From Glycine soja (Eukaryota > Streptophyta > Magnoliopsida > Fabales > Fabaceae), in assembly GCF_004193775.1 (NCBI RefSeq), contig NC_041004.1, positions 29,908,411-29,972,410 on the forward strand: a stretch of 64,000 bases of DNA. Reading direction: 5' to 3'. The position numbers and the translations under genes are program-made. Shown here piece by piece: positions 42,219 through 54,224 of this stretch; position 1 is the stretch's first letter; each line of letters opens with the position of its first letter. A model generated the notes under the pieces. It was not told the origin of the DNA, made no database searches, and worked only from the letters and a program-made list of their open reading frames with translations.

Positions 42219-42647
42219 TTAGGGAAGCAGATGCATGCAACCTTTGTCGTGAAATTTGGTAAATGCGGACTTCGTACACAACAATGCAATGTAACGAAAA
42301 GTTGTACAATGTTCATGACATTCTTTCCCTATTTTGTGATTTTGATTTTGATTTAATAATTTTTTTTGGAAAACACAGATTGACTGTCCTTTTGAAAGAG
42401 GTGATAATTCATGCAACCTTATCCTATCTTTTGCAAATCTCTCCAGGAACTCCCTCAGAGTGTATGTTCTGTTTGATTTAGTCATTTGACCATTTTGGAG
42501 TGACGGCAATGAAGTCGTTCGATGTTTAATCAATCCATTGAAATTCCAGGGTTTGTCCCCCCCTTTTTTTTGTTTAAAAACATCGACGGGTGAGAACTTT
42601 TGATCTGCCCCTATGCTCACTTGAGGTTCATGCACGATGCCCTTCAT
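42219..42647 (-). CDS. Unrecognised ORF inside the gag-only element (142 aa)
   Basis: Open minus-strand frame of 142 residues, basic and without recognised motifs; no zinc knuckle, protease or polymerase signature. Its 5' part overlaps the 129-bp tandem repeat. It sits between gag and the hairpin array. It could be a chance ORF or a remnant of an accessory protein; I cannot tell. Confidence 0.2.
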   Translation of the reverse strand: MKGIVHEPQVSIGADQKFSPVDVFKQKKGGDKPWNFNGLIKHRTTSLPSLQNGQMTKSNRTYTLREFLERFAKDRIRLHELSPLSKGQSICVFQKKLLNQNQNHKIGKECHEHCTTFRYIALLCTKSAFTKFHDKGCMHLLP

Positions 42648-42975
42648 TGCCCCAGTGTGAGGCTTTGAGGTACCAATTGTTATCTTTCACCATGACCTTG
42701 TAGCTGGGAACCTATTAGGTGAGAACTTCTAATCTGTCGCTAGGTTCACTTGAGGTTCATGCACGATGCCCCTCATTGCCCCAGTGTAAGGCTTTGAGGT
42801 ACCAATCATTGTTTTTCGTCATGACTTTGTAGTAGGGAACCTATTGGGTGAGAACTTCTAATCTACCCCTAGGTTCACTTGAGGTTCATTCACGATGCCC
42901 CTCATTGCCCCAGTGTAAGGCTTTGAGGTACGAATCATTGTTTTGTTTTCACAACCTTGTAGCAAGGAAGAATGA
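42590..42975. repeat. 129-bp tandem repeat, three copies
   Basis: GTGAGAACTT starts at 42590, 42719 and 42848 (129-bp steps). Each unit contains TCACTTGAGGTTCATGCACG, ATGCCCCTCATTGCCCCAGT, GGCTTTGAGGTACC and an ACCTTGTAGC-GGGAACCTATT tail. Confidence 0.9.
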
Positions 42976-43764
42976 AAGAAACAACTGATTCTCAAAAAGG
43001 ACGAGAAACAGTTGAAGGATTTTTTCAGTTTACGAATTAAGTCAAATGACTCCTATTCTTGAAAACTTACTTCTCTCTAAAAAGGACAAACTTTTTGGAA
43101 TGATAAAATGAGGTCACATGAACGTATATTTTACTTGAAAACACAGTCAATCAAATGCTTTTTTCCTTTTTCTTTTTGAACCTTTTTGTTTTGAACTTTA
43201 CTCGTTGTTTTACGGCACCCTCACCAACATGCAAGACGAGTAATCTCTGATTGAGCGGTCTTGGAAGTCAACACTCAGGAGCGCAGGTAGCTTGAGCAAA
43301 CAAACCAAAGGCTTGCACCGACATTCCAGTGGAAGCAAAGATGTAATTACGAAAGGATGAGGGACAAAGATGCCAAATTTATCCATTTTATTTAGCATTG
43401 TAACTATGGTTTGCAATAATGGCATAAACTTGAAAATCCTGATGAGTCATTAGAGACATCTAACAACAGCTTTCAAAATTGCCCCATGTGTGGTGTCTCT
43501 TGTCAATGTTAGGACTTACATGCGATTCTCCTCGAATTTCAGCCAGCCCGCATCAATTAGACTTTGCACATGTTCAAGTCGTATCCTCGAAAAAATAGAG
43601 GTTGAGGAACCTTGGTTGGGGTTATGGCTACCATTGAATTATCGAGTGGATATGGGAGCAAGTTAGCATAGGACACCAGAATTGGGGTGAATTCTATAGG
43701 TTTTTTTTTTTCGCTGCAAAATTCCTTCCTTCGTTGGTGTTTTGGGTCGTGCTAAAGGTGGTGT

Positions 43765-45147
43765 TTAGCATTGGTTGTGTGGTAGGTAGGTTTTGTGGTT
43801 GATTTTGGGATGATCTTTGTGGATAACTGGGTGGTGGGTAAGGAGAAGGGTTGTTATTGGCTGAGTAATGACATTGTTAGGTTGGTGGGAAACTTGGCCG
43901 TATAGGAATGGCAGCCACAACATGGGTTTCTCCCTCATTCTCACCCTCTTTATTTGCCCCAGTTTTTTTGCATTTATCAAAGCATGATGATCAGATTTGC
44001 CTCTTTTTAGACCCACTTCGATCATTTCGCCAGCGAAGACTAAATCCACAAAGCTTGAAGGTGTGTAACCCACCATTTTCCATAATAGAACACTAGTAAT
44101 ATGTCTACTATCATTGTTATTATTTCTTTCTTCGTCATTGAGGGAAACACTTGGGCTGCCAAATCCCTCCACCTTTGGGCGTATTCTTTGAAAGATCCGT
44201 GCCCCCCTTTTTGCACATGTTCTGTAGTTGCATCCTATCCGAAGCCATTATATTGACACTGCCTAACGAAGGCAACCATTAGGTCTTTCCAAGAATGGAC
44301 TCGGAAAGGTTCCAAGTTAGTGTACCAGGTAACAGCTACCCTAGTAAGACTTTCTTGGAAGGAATGTATCAGCAATTCCTCATCTTTTGCGTATGCCCCC
44401 ATCTTCCGACAATACATCTTTAGATGGTTCTTGGGGCAAGTAGTCCCCTTGTACTTGTCAAAGTCCAGTACCTTGAACTTGGGAAAGGTGATGATATTGG
44501 GTACTAGGAACAACTCTTCTAGGTTAGCAAAGGCATAATTTTCACCTCCTTCAATGGCCTTGAGCCTTTCCTTTAGATGATCCAACTTTCCCATTTCTGC
44601 CATAGCATGAGGGTTTTGTGGAATGCAAGAGGTGTAGTTGTGGGTGATACTGAGGTCCCTCCAAAGTGTTTTGCAGGGGTATACCACCAACTGCTTGCCC
44701 TTCAGTGGCATATCTGAGGCAAGGCTCAAAGTCCACTAGATTGGGGCATTTCATGTGTCTCCCCCATGGGTTGAGAAATATGTTCATGATCAAATTGAGG
44801 TTGTTGGCTCTCAATGAGTATAGAAGAGGAGTTATTGACATTCTTATTGGGAGTGTATGCCACATTGGGTGGTGTAAGTTGGGAGGCAAGCCATACGACG
44901 GGAAGGCGTGCTCGTTTCGAATTTGCACATCATGGGGGCCGCCCGTACTTCTCAAATCTTTGCCTACCATATCTGAGGTTGGATGATTCATTTGGTTGAT
45001 GCCAGATGGGTGAGTCAGGTCCTCCTCAACAACAGCACTGGTAGCGGCAACTGCAACTGCATTGGCTTCCATTATCTTATTCATGCTCATCATGGCCTCC
45101 ATCATTGTGGCCATTTGCTCTTTCATGGCCTCCATGTTGGCCTTCAT
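43765..45147 (-). pseudogene. Gypsy-type gag gene, frameshifted
   Basis: Gag forms the virus-like particle. The minus-strand start MKANMEAMKEQMATMMEAMM is a Met/Glu-rich coiled-coil-like N-terminus (45147). After a shift near 44700 the retrotransposon gag core is clear: FPKFKVLDFDKYKGTTCPKN, HLKMYCRKMGAYAKDEELLI, HSFQESL, WYTNLEPFRVHSWKDLMVAF. Another shift near 44235 leads to KEYAQRWRDLAAQV-type sequence and the rest (to 43765) is out of frame. No CCHC knuckle seen. Roughly the expected gag length, and the only retroviral-type gene in the element. Confidence 0.8.
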
Positions 45148-46380
45148 CTACTCTTGCACCTCCTTTACTTCACCCATTACTCTAGCTCTAGCACGTGTTC
45201 GGTAAGGGCGCCGTAAAGCATGTTCAATGATTAAGTTCTTTTTTTTTGCAAGGAAAGAATGCAACGAGCAATGCAACCAATGAAAAGCATGGATGTATGC
45301 GAATGATGCACAGAATTGCGAATTTTTATGCAGGACATGGGGTTGAATCAATTTTGATTTTCAACATGGTCCATGACATCTTTGTCAAGGTGAAACTGGA
45401 ACTAACAAGGACATCAACAATCCTAAATGTGTTTGGCAGTAGACGAAGCAATGATGTAGCTCGATCCATCTTTTGCCCTAATTTTTGCAAGATGGTTACT
45501 TCCATATTTCAACTTAACTTGATGAACCTTTTCGTAAAAGCATGAGCTTGGTTCAACCCTATAATCCAAGGAATGGAAATTCTGATCGCCAATACTTCAA
45601 CAACATTTCATAGGGGTGAATGACTCGGGCATACTTTAAGCTATGCATGGAAAATGTAATTATGAAATTGAGATGCTCGAAGAAACATCATTTCCTATTT
45701 AACCATGCATTAGGTACCATGTTCAATCATTTTTTTAAGTGAAACGGGTTTATGATCCCAACATGGTTGGCTCATGGTACCAAATATATGCAACTAAGAG
45801 TGCAACGTGAATTTTCACGCTTTCTTTTTTGTTTTTGTTTTGCAGAGGAAAACGCAAGGATTACGCATGAGCAAACATGAAAACAAATGGTATATAATTT
45901 GTAGATCAAAAAAGTTTGTTGAACGCATATGCATGATGATGCAATGACTCATGCAAAATGTGAGGCTGGAATATGATAACGGGCAAATGCAGGAACGATA
46001 TGTTCATTATGATGCCATGAAGAGATGCTTATGCGATGCATGATATGAATGCATTTACGAACACGAGAGCCCGAAAAATTATCTCTTCTTACTTGCACAC
46101 TTGGGGGTGCAATGCCCCATGTGTGTAGTTAAGAAGGTGATATGGATCTTCCGGCTTCCCATGACAAAAGACGAGACCAACATACAACGCATGCGTGACG
46201 ACATGATGCAGACGCGCAAAAACATAACACGGGGATGTACACAGTATGGCAATATCCACAAATAATCATACAGCAAAGACATACATGACATTTAGGTTAT
46301 TTGCATGGCAAATAAAAGGAAACTGACAAAAGAGGAAGTCATCATATTGCAGGAGATTAGAAGGCCTAACTCTCTAAAAA
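45148..46380. other. Leader region between primer-binding site and gag
   Basis: About 1.2 kb with no gene recognised. Several ATGCATG-type runs (45930-46060). Long leaders are usual in Tat/Ogre-like elements; packaging signals would be expected here but none can be identified by eye. Confidence 0.4.
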
Positions 46381-46401
46381 TGGTCCCCAGTGGAGTCGCC
46401 A
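46381..46401 (-). other. Primer-binding-site-like sequence of the gag-only element
   Basis: In element orientation TGGCGACTCCACTGGGGACC lies 2 bp after the 5' LTR end. TGGCGACTCC-type sites are reported for Tat/Ogre-related plant elements, where a tRNA-Arg primer is usually proposed; I could not check the tRNA match. Confidence 0.55.
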
Positions 46402-46403
46402 AC

Positions 46404-48490
46404 TGTCGCAACCTACCCTTCGGCGGGAGGGCGACACGGGGCTCGCAAGTGCGTCTTCCAAGAAAGGAAAATGCGCGAAGTTGCTACCAACGTCTATTCA
46501 AGGAAAACGTCGGAAAAATGGGAAAGGTGTGGTCTACGAACTTTAATCGTGAAAGGTTCGGGAGTTGTATTTACGCACGAGGAAGGTATTAGCATCCCAC
46601 GCGTCCGTCACAAGGGACGACAGCCTTTAATCAAGTGTGCAAATATGACTTCAACTTGTTTTATTTTCCCTTTTTTATGTTTTTATGTCTTTTTATGCCT
46701 TTTTTTGTATTTTTATCTTTTTGTGGTCGACAAGGGTGTTTCCCTTACTCCTACGTATTCCTCAATTGTGGTAAGGAAATCAGACCTACGTAGTTCTTTC
46801 AAAAGGGGCGAATCAAGTGATTCTTTTTACTTGGAAGGGGGATCATTTAAGGCATTGGACCTTAAAATGATCCATTTTACTTGGTGAGAAAGCTAAGGCG
46901 TTGGACCTCTAACCATCTCACGAGGTCGACAAAAGCGGGGCTTTTGCTCCTACATATCCTCTATCGAAGAGGAAATCAGACCTACGTAGTTCTCGCTAAC
47001 TATGGTAAAGTTACATGTTGATTTCATGCTTTTGAACGGTCCATGTTAACCGATAAAAGCAAAGAGGACCGTTTAAGGCGTTGGACCTTAAAACGGATTT
47101 TAGTGATTTTTGCGAACAAAGCTTGATTTGTGAATTGATTTTAGCCTTAGTTTCACTTTGGTTATTAGTCAATTGATCCAAGGAAACTTCCAAAGAAAAA
47201 CGTCTGATTGATTTTTTGATTATTTTATTCAAAGATATTTTGATTATTTTTTTTTTTTGCTTTTTTTGGTTTAACCGAGGTTACAACGTGAACGATCAGT
47301 TAGATTTTGTTTTAACAATGATTAAATGAGATTACAACACAAATGATTGGTTGAAATTCATTTTACAATTTATTAGGTGAGAAAACGGCTTAAACGATTG
47401 GTTAAAGCTCGTTAAAAATGGAAGAAAAGAAACCGAAATTGAACGAAATAAAGATGAAAGCCAAAAAATAAGAAATGAATTAAAAGTCTCGAATTTGGAA
47501 ACTTACCCGTTGAAGAACAAAGAACGGATGAAGAACAGTGAAGAACGGAGGAAAACCTTCACGGATTTGTTTACGGAAAAATCTCGGAAGCGTTACGGAA
47601 GCACCTCGGCTTGGATTTTCTTCACGAAAACAATTTTTTTCACCCAAAACAGTTGAAATGCATAGCCAGGGGGATTAGGGACCCATAGAACAACCCCCCT
47701 TTGCCTTTTTATAGGAAAAAAGGGGACGAGGTTGTCGCCCAGCTCGTCCAGGCGAGCTGGGTTGCTTCCTCCAGAAGCAATCCAGCTTTGAAAAACACTC
47801 TGGAAGGCACAATTCAAAAATTTCAAAATTTTTATTTGCACCCCCTCCATTTTGATAAGTTTACCATCCTTCTTTCGTAATTTACGGAAAAGTTACGGAA
47901 GCCTGTAGGACTTGATTTTCTTCTTTTTTTTTCTCTTCCTTCTCACCCATATTAAGTGAAATATGCTTATTTGGGGTTATGGGAATTTTATGGAAGCATT
48001 ACGGATGTCCCGGAAGCCCCACAAGCCCATTTTTTAACAAAACGGGGGAGGTGGTTGCCACCTAACTTAACCAGGCATGCTAGGTTGCTTCCACCTTAAG
48101 CAAGAAAATGCCCAGAAACCTCTAGAAGGGCCCAAATTTGAAAATTACTATTTGTATCCTCCAATTTACTAAATACACCCCCCTTTGCCCCTTTGCCCCT
48201 TTTTTGCTGATTCTTTTTGCGTAACGTTATGGAACCTCACGAATTACGTAACGATACTTGTTTTTCTTTCCGTAATGTCACGAAACTTTATGGATTATGC
48301 AACCATCCCCTCTTTGGCTTCTGGAATGTTACGGAACTTTACGGATTGCTCAATAATGTTTCCTTTTGACTCCCGACATGTCGCGGAACTTCACGGATTG
48401 CTTAACGATGGGTGTCAAGTTCCTCAAAGCGGTCAAGCGAAGGTTGCATTCCATCAAACAATGGTCCCTGGACGAAATTAGGGTATGACA
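46404..48490 (-). repeat. Right (5') LTR of the gag-only element, 2087 bp
   Basis: TGTCGCAACCTACCC at 46404 to GGGTATGACA at 48490. It contains two GTCGAC hairpin modules (46726, 46925), a TATA box on the minus strand (TCCTATAAAAAGGC, about 47703-47716) and a strong palindrome CCCAGCTCG/CGAGCTGGG at 47738-47761 upstream of it. More complete than the left LTR. Confidence 0.8.
47703..47761 (-). promoter_or_regulatory. Palindrome and TATA box of the right LTR
   Basis: CCCAGCTCG/CGAGCTGGG inverted repeat (9-bp arms, 6-bp centre) lies about 22 bp upstream of CTATAAAAAGGC in element orientation. Promoter role is inferred from LTR position. Confidence 0.5.
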
Positions 48491-48671
48491 GCCATCCACC
48501 TATTCATCTGCTCCCCCGAACACAAAGTTCAAGATCATCACAAGATCCAAACACAAACAACACATAGGGGGTGAGTTATCACATTCCTAATTAATGGAGA
48601 GAAACAAGATAACATGTAGGTATAAATATCATACAAGCAAAATACAACTTACTTAGGTATATATATCATAT
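48491..48671 (-). repeat. Older LTR fragment, right part
   Basis: GCCATCCACCTATTCATCTG onward continues the LTR fragment left off at 34002. It is cut at 48671 by the start of duplication unit 2. Confidence 0.45.
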
Positions 48672-48832
48672 AAGCAAAGGCAGTTGTGTTCTTCCTTCAC
48701 CCACCGAAACCAGTGCGCAGCCAGTTAGTCAGTTAGTAGCAGAAGAAAAATATTGTAAATAAGCAGTCAAATATTTAGCAGTAAATTTTGGAAGGTCCTA
48801 AATTTTTGCATTACATATTTTGAATTAAAAAA

Positions 48833-49033
48833 GGTAAATAGTCATTTTCTTCCATGAATATGCAAAGCGCTGAGAAATTTGTCCCAAAAGATTGAAATTC
48901 AAATTTTAGTCCCCAAAATAGAAAAAACTGCGACAAATCCATCCATCCGTTCGTAAAATAGAATTTACGTGGCACATTCAAGGATGAATTTGTCAACACC
49001 CTAGACATTCGGGGATGAAAATGACTATTTACC
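48833..49033. mobile_element. MITE, copy B1
   Basis: Equivalent of 18947-19158, same inverted ends GGTAAATAGTCATTTTC/GAAAATGACTATTTACC; about 11 bp shorter because of a deletion in the CATCCGTTCGTAA part. Confidence 0.8.
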
Positions 49034-49465
49034 CAAAGTATAATTTAGTCTTCATTTTCCCCTTTTTAATTGTTGCTAGCATAAAATTATAATAAACACT
49101 TAAAAAATAGGAAAACAAACACGAGTTGGAACAAATATAATAATAAGCATAATATTAATTAATATGCATAACTTGTATATTGCTCTGAAATTTCTAATGT
49201 GACAGTATCTTACTCAAAATGTGAGACTCAAACAAAAAAACACAACCATTAAGTTAATCTTTACGAAAAAATAAAACTGAACTTGATTTTGTTACTACTT
49301 AATGTTGTCACAATATAAATTTTAGAACAACAAACATATTATGCTTATTATTATGTTTGTTATATAACTTATGCTTGCTTTCCTATTTTCATAAATGTTT
49401 GTGGTAGTGTTATGCTTGCAATTGTTAAAAAAAAGGGAAGAAGATGAAGAATAAATGATATTTTT

Positions 49466-49680
49466 GGTAATTAGTCATTTTCGTCCCAAAATGTGTAGAG
49501 CGTTAACAAATTCGTTCATGAACGTGTCACGTAGGCTCTTTCATTAAAGATAATGGATGAAAGTTAATGGATAAGTTGTCACACATTTTTCACTTTCGGA
49601 ACTAAAATTTGAATTTCTATCTTTCGAGGACGAATTTGTCAGCGCTCTATACATTCAAGAATGAAAATTGTTATTTATCC
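49466..49680. mobile_element. MITE, copy B2 (inverted relative to B1)
   Basis: Equivalent of 19587-19801. The left end is changed to GGTAATTAGTC. Confidence 0.75.
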
Positions 49681-49976
49681 AAATAAAATACTTAAGAATC
49701 ACATTCCTGAAGTAGTAGTTAATTTTATTTTTGCATAATTACGTATTTTACCATCAAACTTTTATTATTTTACGAATTTCACCGCTCAAATTTTATTTTC
49801 ATGAATTTTACCACTCAACTTTCATAATTTTGTAGATTTTTCCATTGAAATTTTCTTTTGTGGATTTTGTGCATTTTACACTGTCTCCCAATCGCAAACC
49901 ATTATGAATGATAAGCTTGTTGACTTTGATGATAATTGCCTCAAAATTAAGTCATACAAAAGAAGATTTTTTTTAA

Positions 49977-50614
49977 AGGTTAAATTACTCATTTGATCTC
50001 TATAGTTTCAAGATTCTTACCTTTTTAGTCTCTATAGTTTGAAAGTGGTTTTTTTAGTCCCTATAGTTTACATTTTAATTCTCTTTTAGTCCCTATAGTT
50101 TTGAAAGTGGTTTTTTTTAGTCCTTATAATTTGTATTTTAATTCTCTTTTACTCTCTATAGTTTAAAAGTGGTCTTTTTAGTCCTTATACTTTATATCTT
50201 AATTTCATTTTAGTCCTTACCATCAAAATATGAGTAATATTATCAATTATAATTAACTACAAAAATATTAGCAAGTAATTCGTAACTAATTCATCGTAAG
50301 ATAATTTGTAATAAAAAAATAATTGATAAATTATAACTAATTTGTAGCTAATTATTTTTATATATTTTTTGTAATAAGGACTAAAAGGTAATTAAAATAC
50401 AAATTGTAGGGACTAAAAATATCACTTTCAAACTATAGAGACTAAAAGAGAATTAAAATACAAATTATAAGGACTAAAAAGAACACTTTAAACTACAGGG
50501 ACTACAAGAGAATTAAAATGTAAACTATAGGGACTAAAAACATAATTTTCAAACTATAAGAACTAAAAAGGTAACAATCATGAAACTATAGGAACCAAAT
50601 GAATAATTTAACCT
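49977..50614. mobile_element. Long-TIR foldback element, copy B
   Basis: Equivalent of 20101-20745; AGGTTAAATTACTCATTTG to CAAATGAATAATTTAACCT with AGTCCCTATAGTTT modules in each arm. Confidence 0.8.
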
Positions 50615-50659
50615 TATTAAAAAAATTTAACATACAATGTTTGCTAAATAAACTCAAGA

Positions 50660-51535
50660 ATTAATACATATCACTTTTACACATTATTTAATCAATACAA
50701 TATACTTTTAGACACTCGTTAATTAATAACTAATAATTTAAACAAATATTTAGTTGTGTTTATTCAAACAAATTATTTAAAAATGTGTTTATTTTAAATA
50801 AACTCAAGATACAATATTTTATCTCTAATTAGTAACTAATAATTTAAACACATTAAATAAAACTAGTGCAATACTCAAGATGCAAGTTTAGTTGTTGTTA
50901 TCCACATCTCCACCCAATTTAAAATTGAAAGAGAATACACCGAATAAAAAGTTGGTGTTGCGTCATGCATGTCATCTCATTGGCTGGTTCAAAAAGACAC
51001 GGATTATCAATCAAATAATCGTGAGCCGTTGATAACATCAAATCAAACCGTTCATTTTTTTCTCAAGGCTAGTCGCTCTAGATCCTTCTAAAGGCTTCAA
51101 GGCTTTATAATGTGGAATTGTGTGAAAGCACCCTCCACCCACATCTTACCATCATTCTCATACATGTAATTATTCCTACCACACGAAGCCTACACCTTAA
51201 AGTCCATCACTTCCTCTTGTTCTCACCAAATAGACTATTAGGCTCAGAGCTCCAAGACTAACCCTTCCACACTTTATAATTATTTTTTGTTATGTTGGCA
51301 TTTTCATGTAAAAATTTTGGGTTTTTCATTTTATGTTAGATCTATGAGCCAAACAACAAAGCCCCATTCATGGATCTTCGTTGCAGATATACTAAAATGG
51401 AATTTGTTGGCCATGTCTTATATTTCTTCGCCCTCTCTTTTATGCTTTGCCCTATCCTTTGTTCAAACCATGGCCAATAATCATCTTCAACAACCGTGAT
51501 TTCCTTGATTAAGGTAAAAGTTCTAACTCTTTGGT
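50660..51535 (+). repeat. Copy B of the ~0.8-kb unit with a small putative signal-peptide ORF
   Basis: Equivalent of 20790-21660; see there and 3590-4400 for landmarks. Confidence 0.65.
51370..51480 (+). CDS. Small putative signal-peptide ORF (36 aa), copy B
   Basis: ATG 51370 to TAA 51478. Differs from the 21502 ORF by Ser7 to Tyr plus one silent change (GAATTC to GAATTT). The frame and the hydrophobic core are kept. Function is unknown. Confidence 0.3.
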   Translation: MDLRCRYTKMEFVGHVLYFFALSFMLCPILCSNHGQ

Positions 51536-53764
51536 TATTATAAATCAACTTATTTAATAGTCACAATTAAATGATTAATTTGTATCCTCCATAAAAGGCA
51601 CGATCGATATCCACACAAATTGGTTTGTGGCAGATCTACTTAGATCTACTTAGATCTCTTTGTTAGTTGGGGGAAAATCTACACATATCTGATTTTTTGA
51701 GAAACATGTCTAGAAATTAGATTTGGTTAGACAATATATGATTGGTAAGCAAGAATCAATTTTTTTTAACAAAGTACAAAATGTATCACCTTTTCCAAAT
51801 CATTTAATACTTTTCAAAGCAACCATCATTGTTAGAGTATCCATCATTTCTTTCAAGCCCCTCACCATAATTATTGTTGGCACGAACAAATGGTTCATCT
51901 AAGTGATATTAGACATGGATCCCTTAAGCATGTGATCAAGGGTCCAAATCATGACCGATGCGTATGGAGAAAATCTTGTTGAGAGGGGCATTCCACCTAT
52001 GAGCGCATACAGGTCACTTGAACAACATTAGAATCCCCTTGATTGGTCAATATAGTTCTTTGCTATAGCCAATTTGCCTATACCACCATACAAAATTGAC
52101 CTCAATCACTTCAATTTTATTTTTAATCATTTTAATACAAAATGATGTTATTTTAAGATTTTTTTGTGAAATCATTTTAAGAGTTTTAATTAGAGTACAA
52201 AATTGTTTTTATTTATTAATATAATGAATCCTTTCATTAACATTCTTCCTAATTAAAAAAAGTTAATCCAATCTAGCTGTAATTTAGGAATTGTAGTTGC
52301 CAGTTGGTAGGTCAAAGAATAGTGATGTACTTCTATAATTTTCTTTTAGGTGATCGATGCCCTTTCGTTTAACGGATCATTTTTGTTGTCTGATTGGAAC
52401 GTAAGTATATAAATCTACAATGCAAGTCAGAGGGAAACCCATGTCAGTCCTTTTGCTCTTTCTTAGCAATCATATATATTTCGTAGCGGCAAAACAAGTC
52501 GGTTCTTTCAATAATTTACTTTATTGTTATTTAATTTAATCATTTTTCCGACACATGAAACAAACTGGTTGAATGTATTGTGGCTAGCTATGTGCATGTG
52601 TGGTGCTATAAGGATATTGTCATTGCTTTTTAACCACCCTGACGAATGACGATGATTGAACATTCATATAGGAAAAACATTTGGGAGAACTACCAGTCCA
52701 TTTTTAGTTTAAAGACATCAACAATTTTTTTTTTGAGTAATATGCCCTTACATCTCTCGAGGATTCGTCAAATTCCCTCTAATACTCTTCATTTTACTTC
52801 TACACTAAACACTCTTAGTTGTTTGAAAAACATTACACACTATACATGCTGACACACCATGTTATCCATGAGATGGACCACATAATGAACCAATTTTTGA
52901 GAATGTTATTTGTGGAATAGAAAATCAACTCATTACCCCGACCAGAGGAGGAAAGATTTTAACCTTGTTTTCTGTCTACTGTTTTTTCAGGTTTTGAAAA
53001 CTTCAGGCTATGTGGATGAGAAGCAAAACGAAGCTTGTGGTTGTATTGCAATCTCTAAACTCCCAAAATTAGATCAAACTTTTTGATTTGATGGTCTATT
53101 AAATGATATAGGTAGGTATCAAGGGTGATATAAAAATAGCAAATTGGTAGGACGATTCTGGTAGATTTTATTTATTAGCAGTAGTTTTTTTTTTCTTTGT
53201 AGTATTATATAATTTAATTGCACAGCTTTACTAGTAATTTTATTTTAGCAATACATATGCAACATGTTAGTGTCTATGGTTGCATCGCAACAACATTATT
53301 TTCCAAGGTTCTGCATATTAAGGATGTTAATTCGGTGTTGATGCATATAAAGACGATCTTGTGGTCTTGGATCTGCATTAAAGGGGGTTTGTCTTATGGT
53401 GTAGCTTTTGGTTCATGGTACAATATTCTCCTATTGATTGTATAAGTTAGATAGCCACTGTATTCTCTTTTTAGTTTTCTCTTGTAGCTGTACCCTGTTA
53501 CTGTCAGCTTGGTCATATATCGTGCCAATTGCTGTTGCAATAAATTTAGCCCTTAAAAAAAAGGTAGAGGCTGGATGATTATCATTTCATATCGAATAAG
53601 AGTTTTGGATGTTAAATATTTGTTATTGTTATAATACAATTGTGAACACTCAACTTTGCTTCGATAATTAAAATATATAAAAATAAAGAATATACAAAAC
53701 AAATAATTGAATTTGTATTATATATTAACTTTTCTCTTACAAAATTTGTTTCCATGTGTACCAG
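51536..53764. other. Non-coding sequence, copy B
   Basis: Equivalent of 21661-23831, with an additional segment of about 59 bp at 51911-51969 that contains GGATCCCTTAAGCATGTG and ATCAAGGGTCC (a loose inverted repeat). No gene recognised. Confidence 0.4.
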
Positions 53765-53937
53765 GATAATATATGGAGTTGGAGAAGAAATTGCGAAGCT
53801 GGATTTATGTGTGCACAAGTCTCACGTACATGCAGTGCATCAAACAGTGGCTCATTCACAGGAACCAGTGCCTGATCTGCAAACAAATTGCCTTGACTAT
53901 GAATAATGTCAAAAATGAAGTTGGAGCTGGAGCTTAA
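53765..53937 (+). pseudogene. Degenerate RING-H2 finger 3' exon fragment, copy B
   Basis: Equivalent of 23832-24004; the ORF from ATG 53773 to TAA 53935 is identical in sequence to copy A, including the lost histidines and CLIC in place of CPIC. Lies in the tract of near-perfect identity between the copies. Confidence 0.6.
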
Positions 53938-54224
53938 GTTAATAATGAAGATGTCAATTCTTAGTTCCTGCCTACAACTTTAAAGACCAAGGTTCCACTT
54001 TCATTTTTCCTCCATGCATGGAACAAAGTTATTTATGTACTTGATGCAACTTCAACGCAGAGGTTGAGCTCAAGAAAGGGCAATAAGTAAGAAGATGGGC
54101 AACCCACATGAAGCCATAAAAACTAGAGTCGGGATAAGTACTAACATACAATCATCTTGGCCGTGCCTTTTATGAGCAAGGAACCAGAACCCCATTCACA
54201 GACTTTCATTGCAAATCTAGATAG

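Larger units (their letters stand above)
34003..48490 (-). mobile_element. 14.5-kb gypsy-type element with gag but no pol
   Basis: Two related direct LTRs (34003-35763 and 46404-48490) flank about 10.6 kb. The minus strand is the coding strand: 5' LTR at the right, primer-binding-site-like sequence at 46381-46401, gag at 43765-45147, a plant-transposon-protein-like remnant at about 40530-41380, several tandem arrays, and the 3' LTR at the left. No protease, reverse transcriptase, RNase H or integrase motif could be found on either strand. Flanking 5-mers are GTCAT (left) and GCCAT (right), a possible target duplication with one change. This fits a TR-GAG-type or otherwise non-autonomous Tat/Ogre-related element; the lineage is inference. 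Confidence 0.7.

Noticed and set aside
44320..45216. Plus-strand ORFs across the gag region
   Set aside because: Antisense to the gag frame; no motifs.
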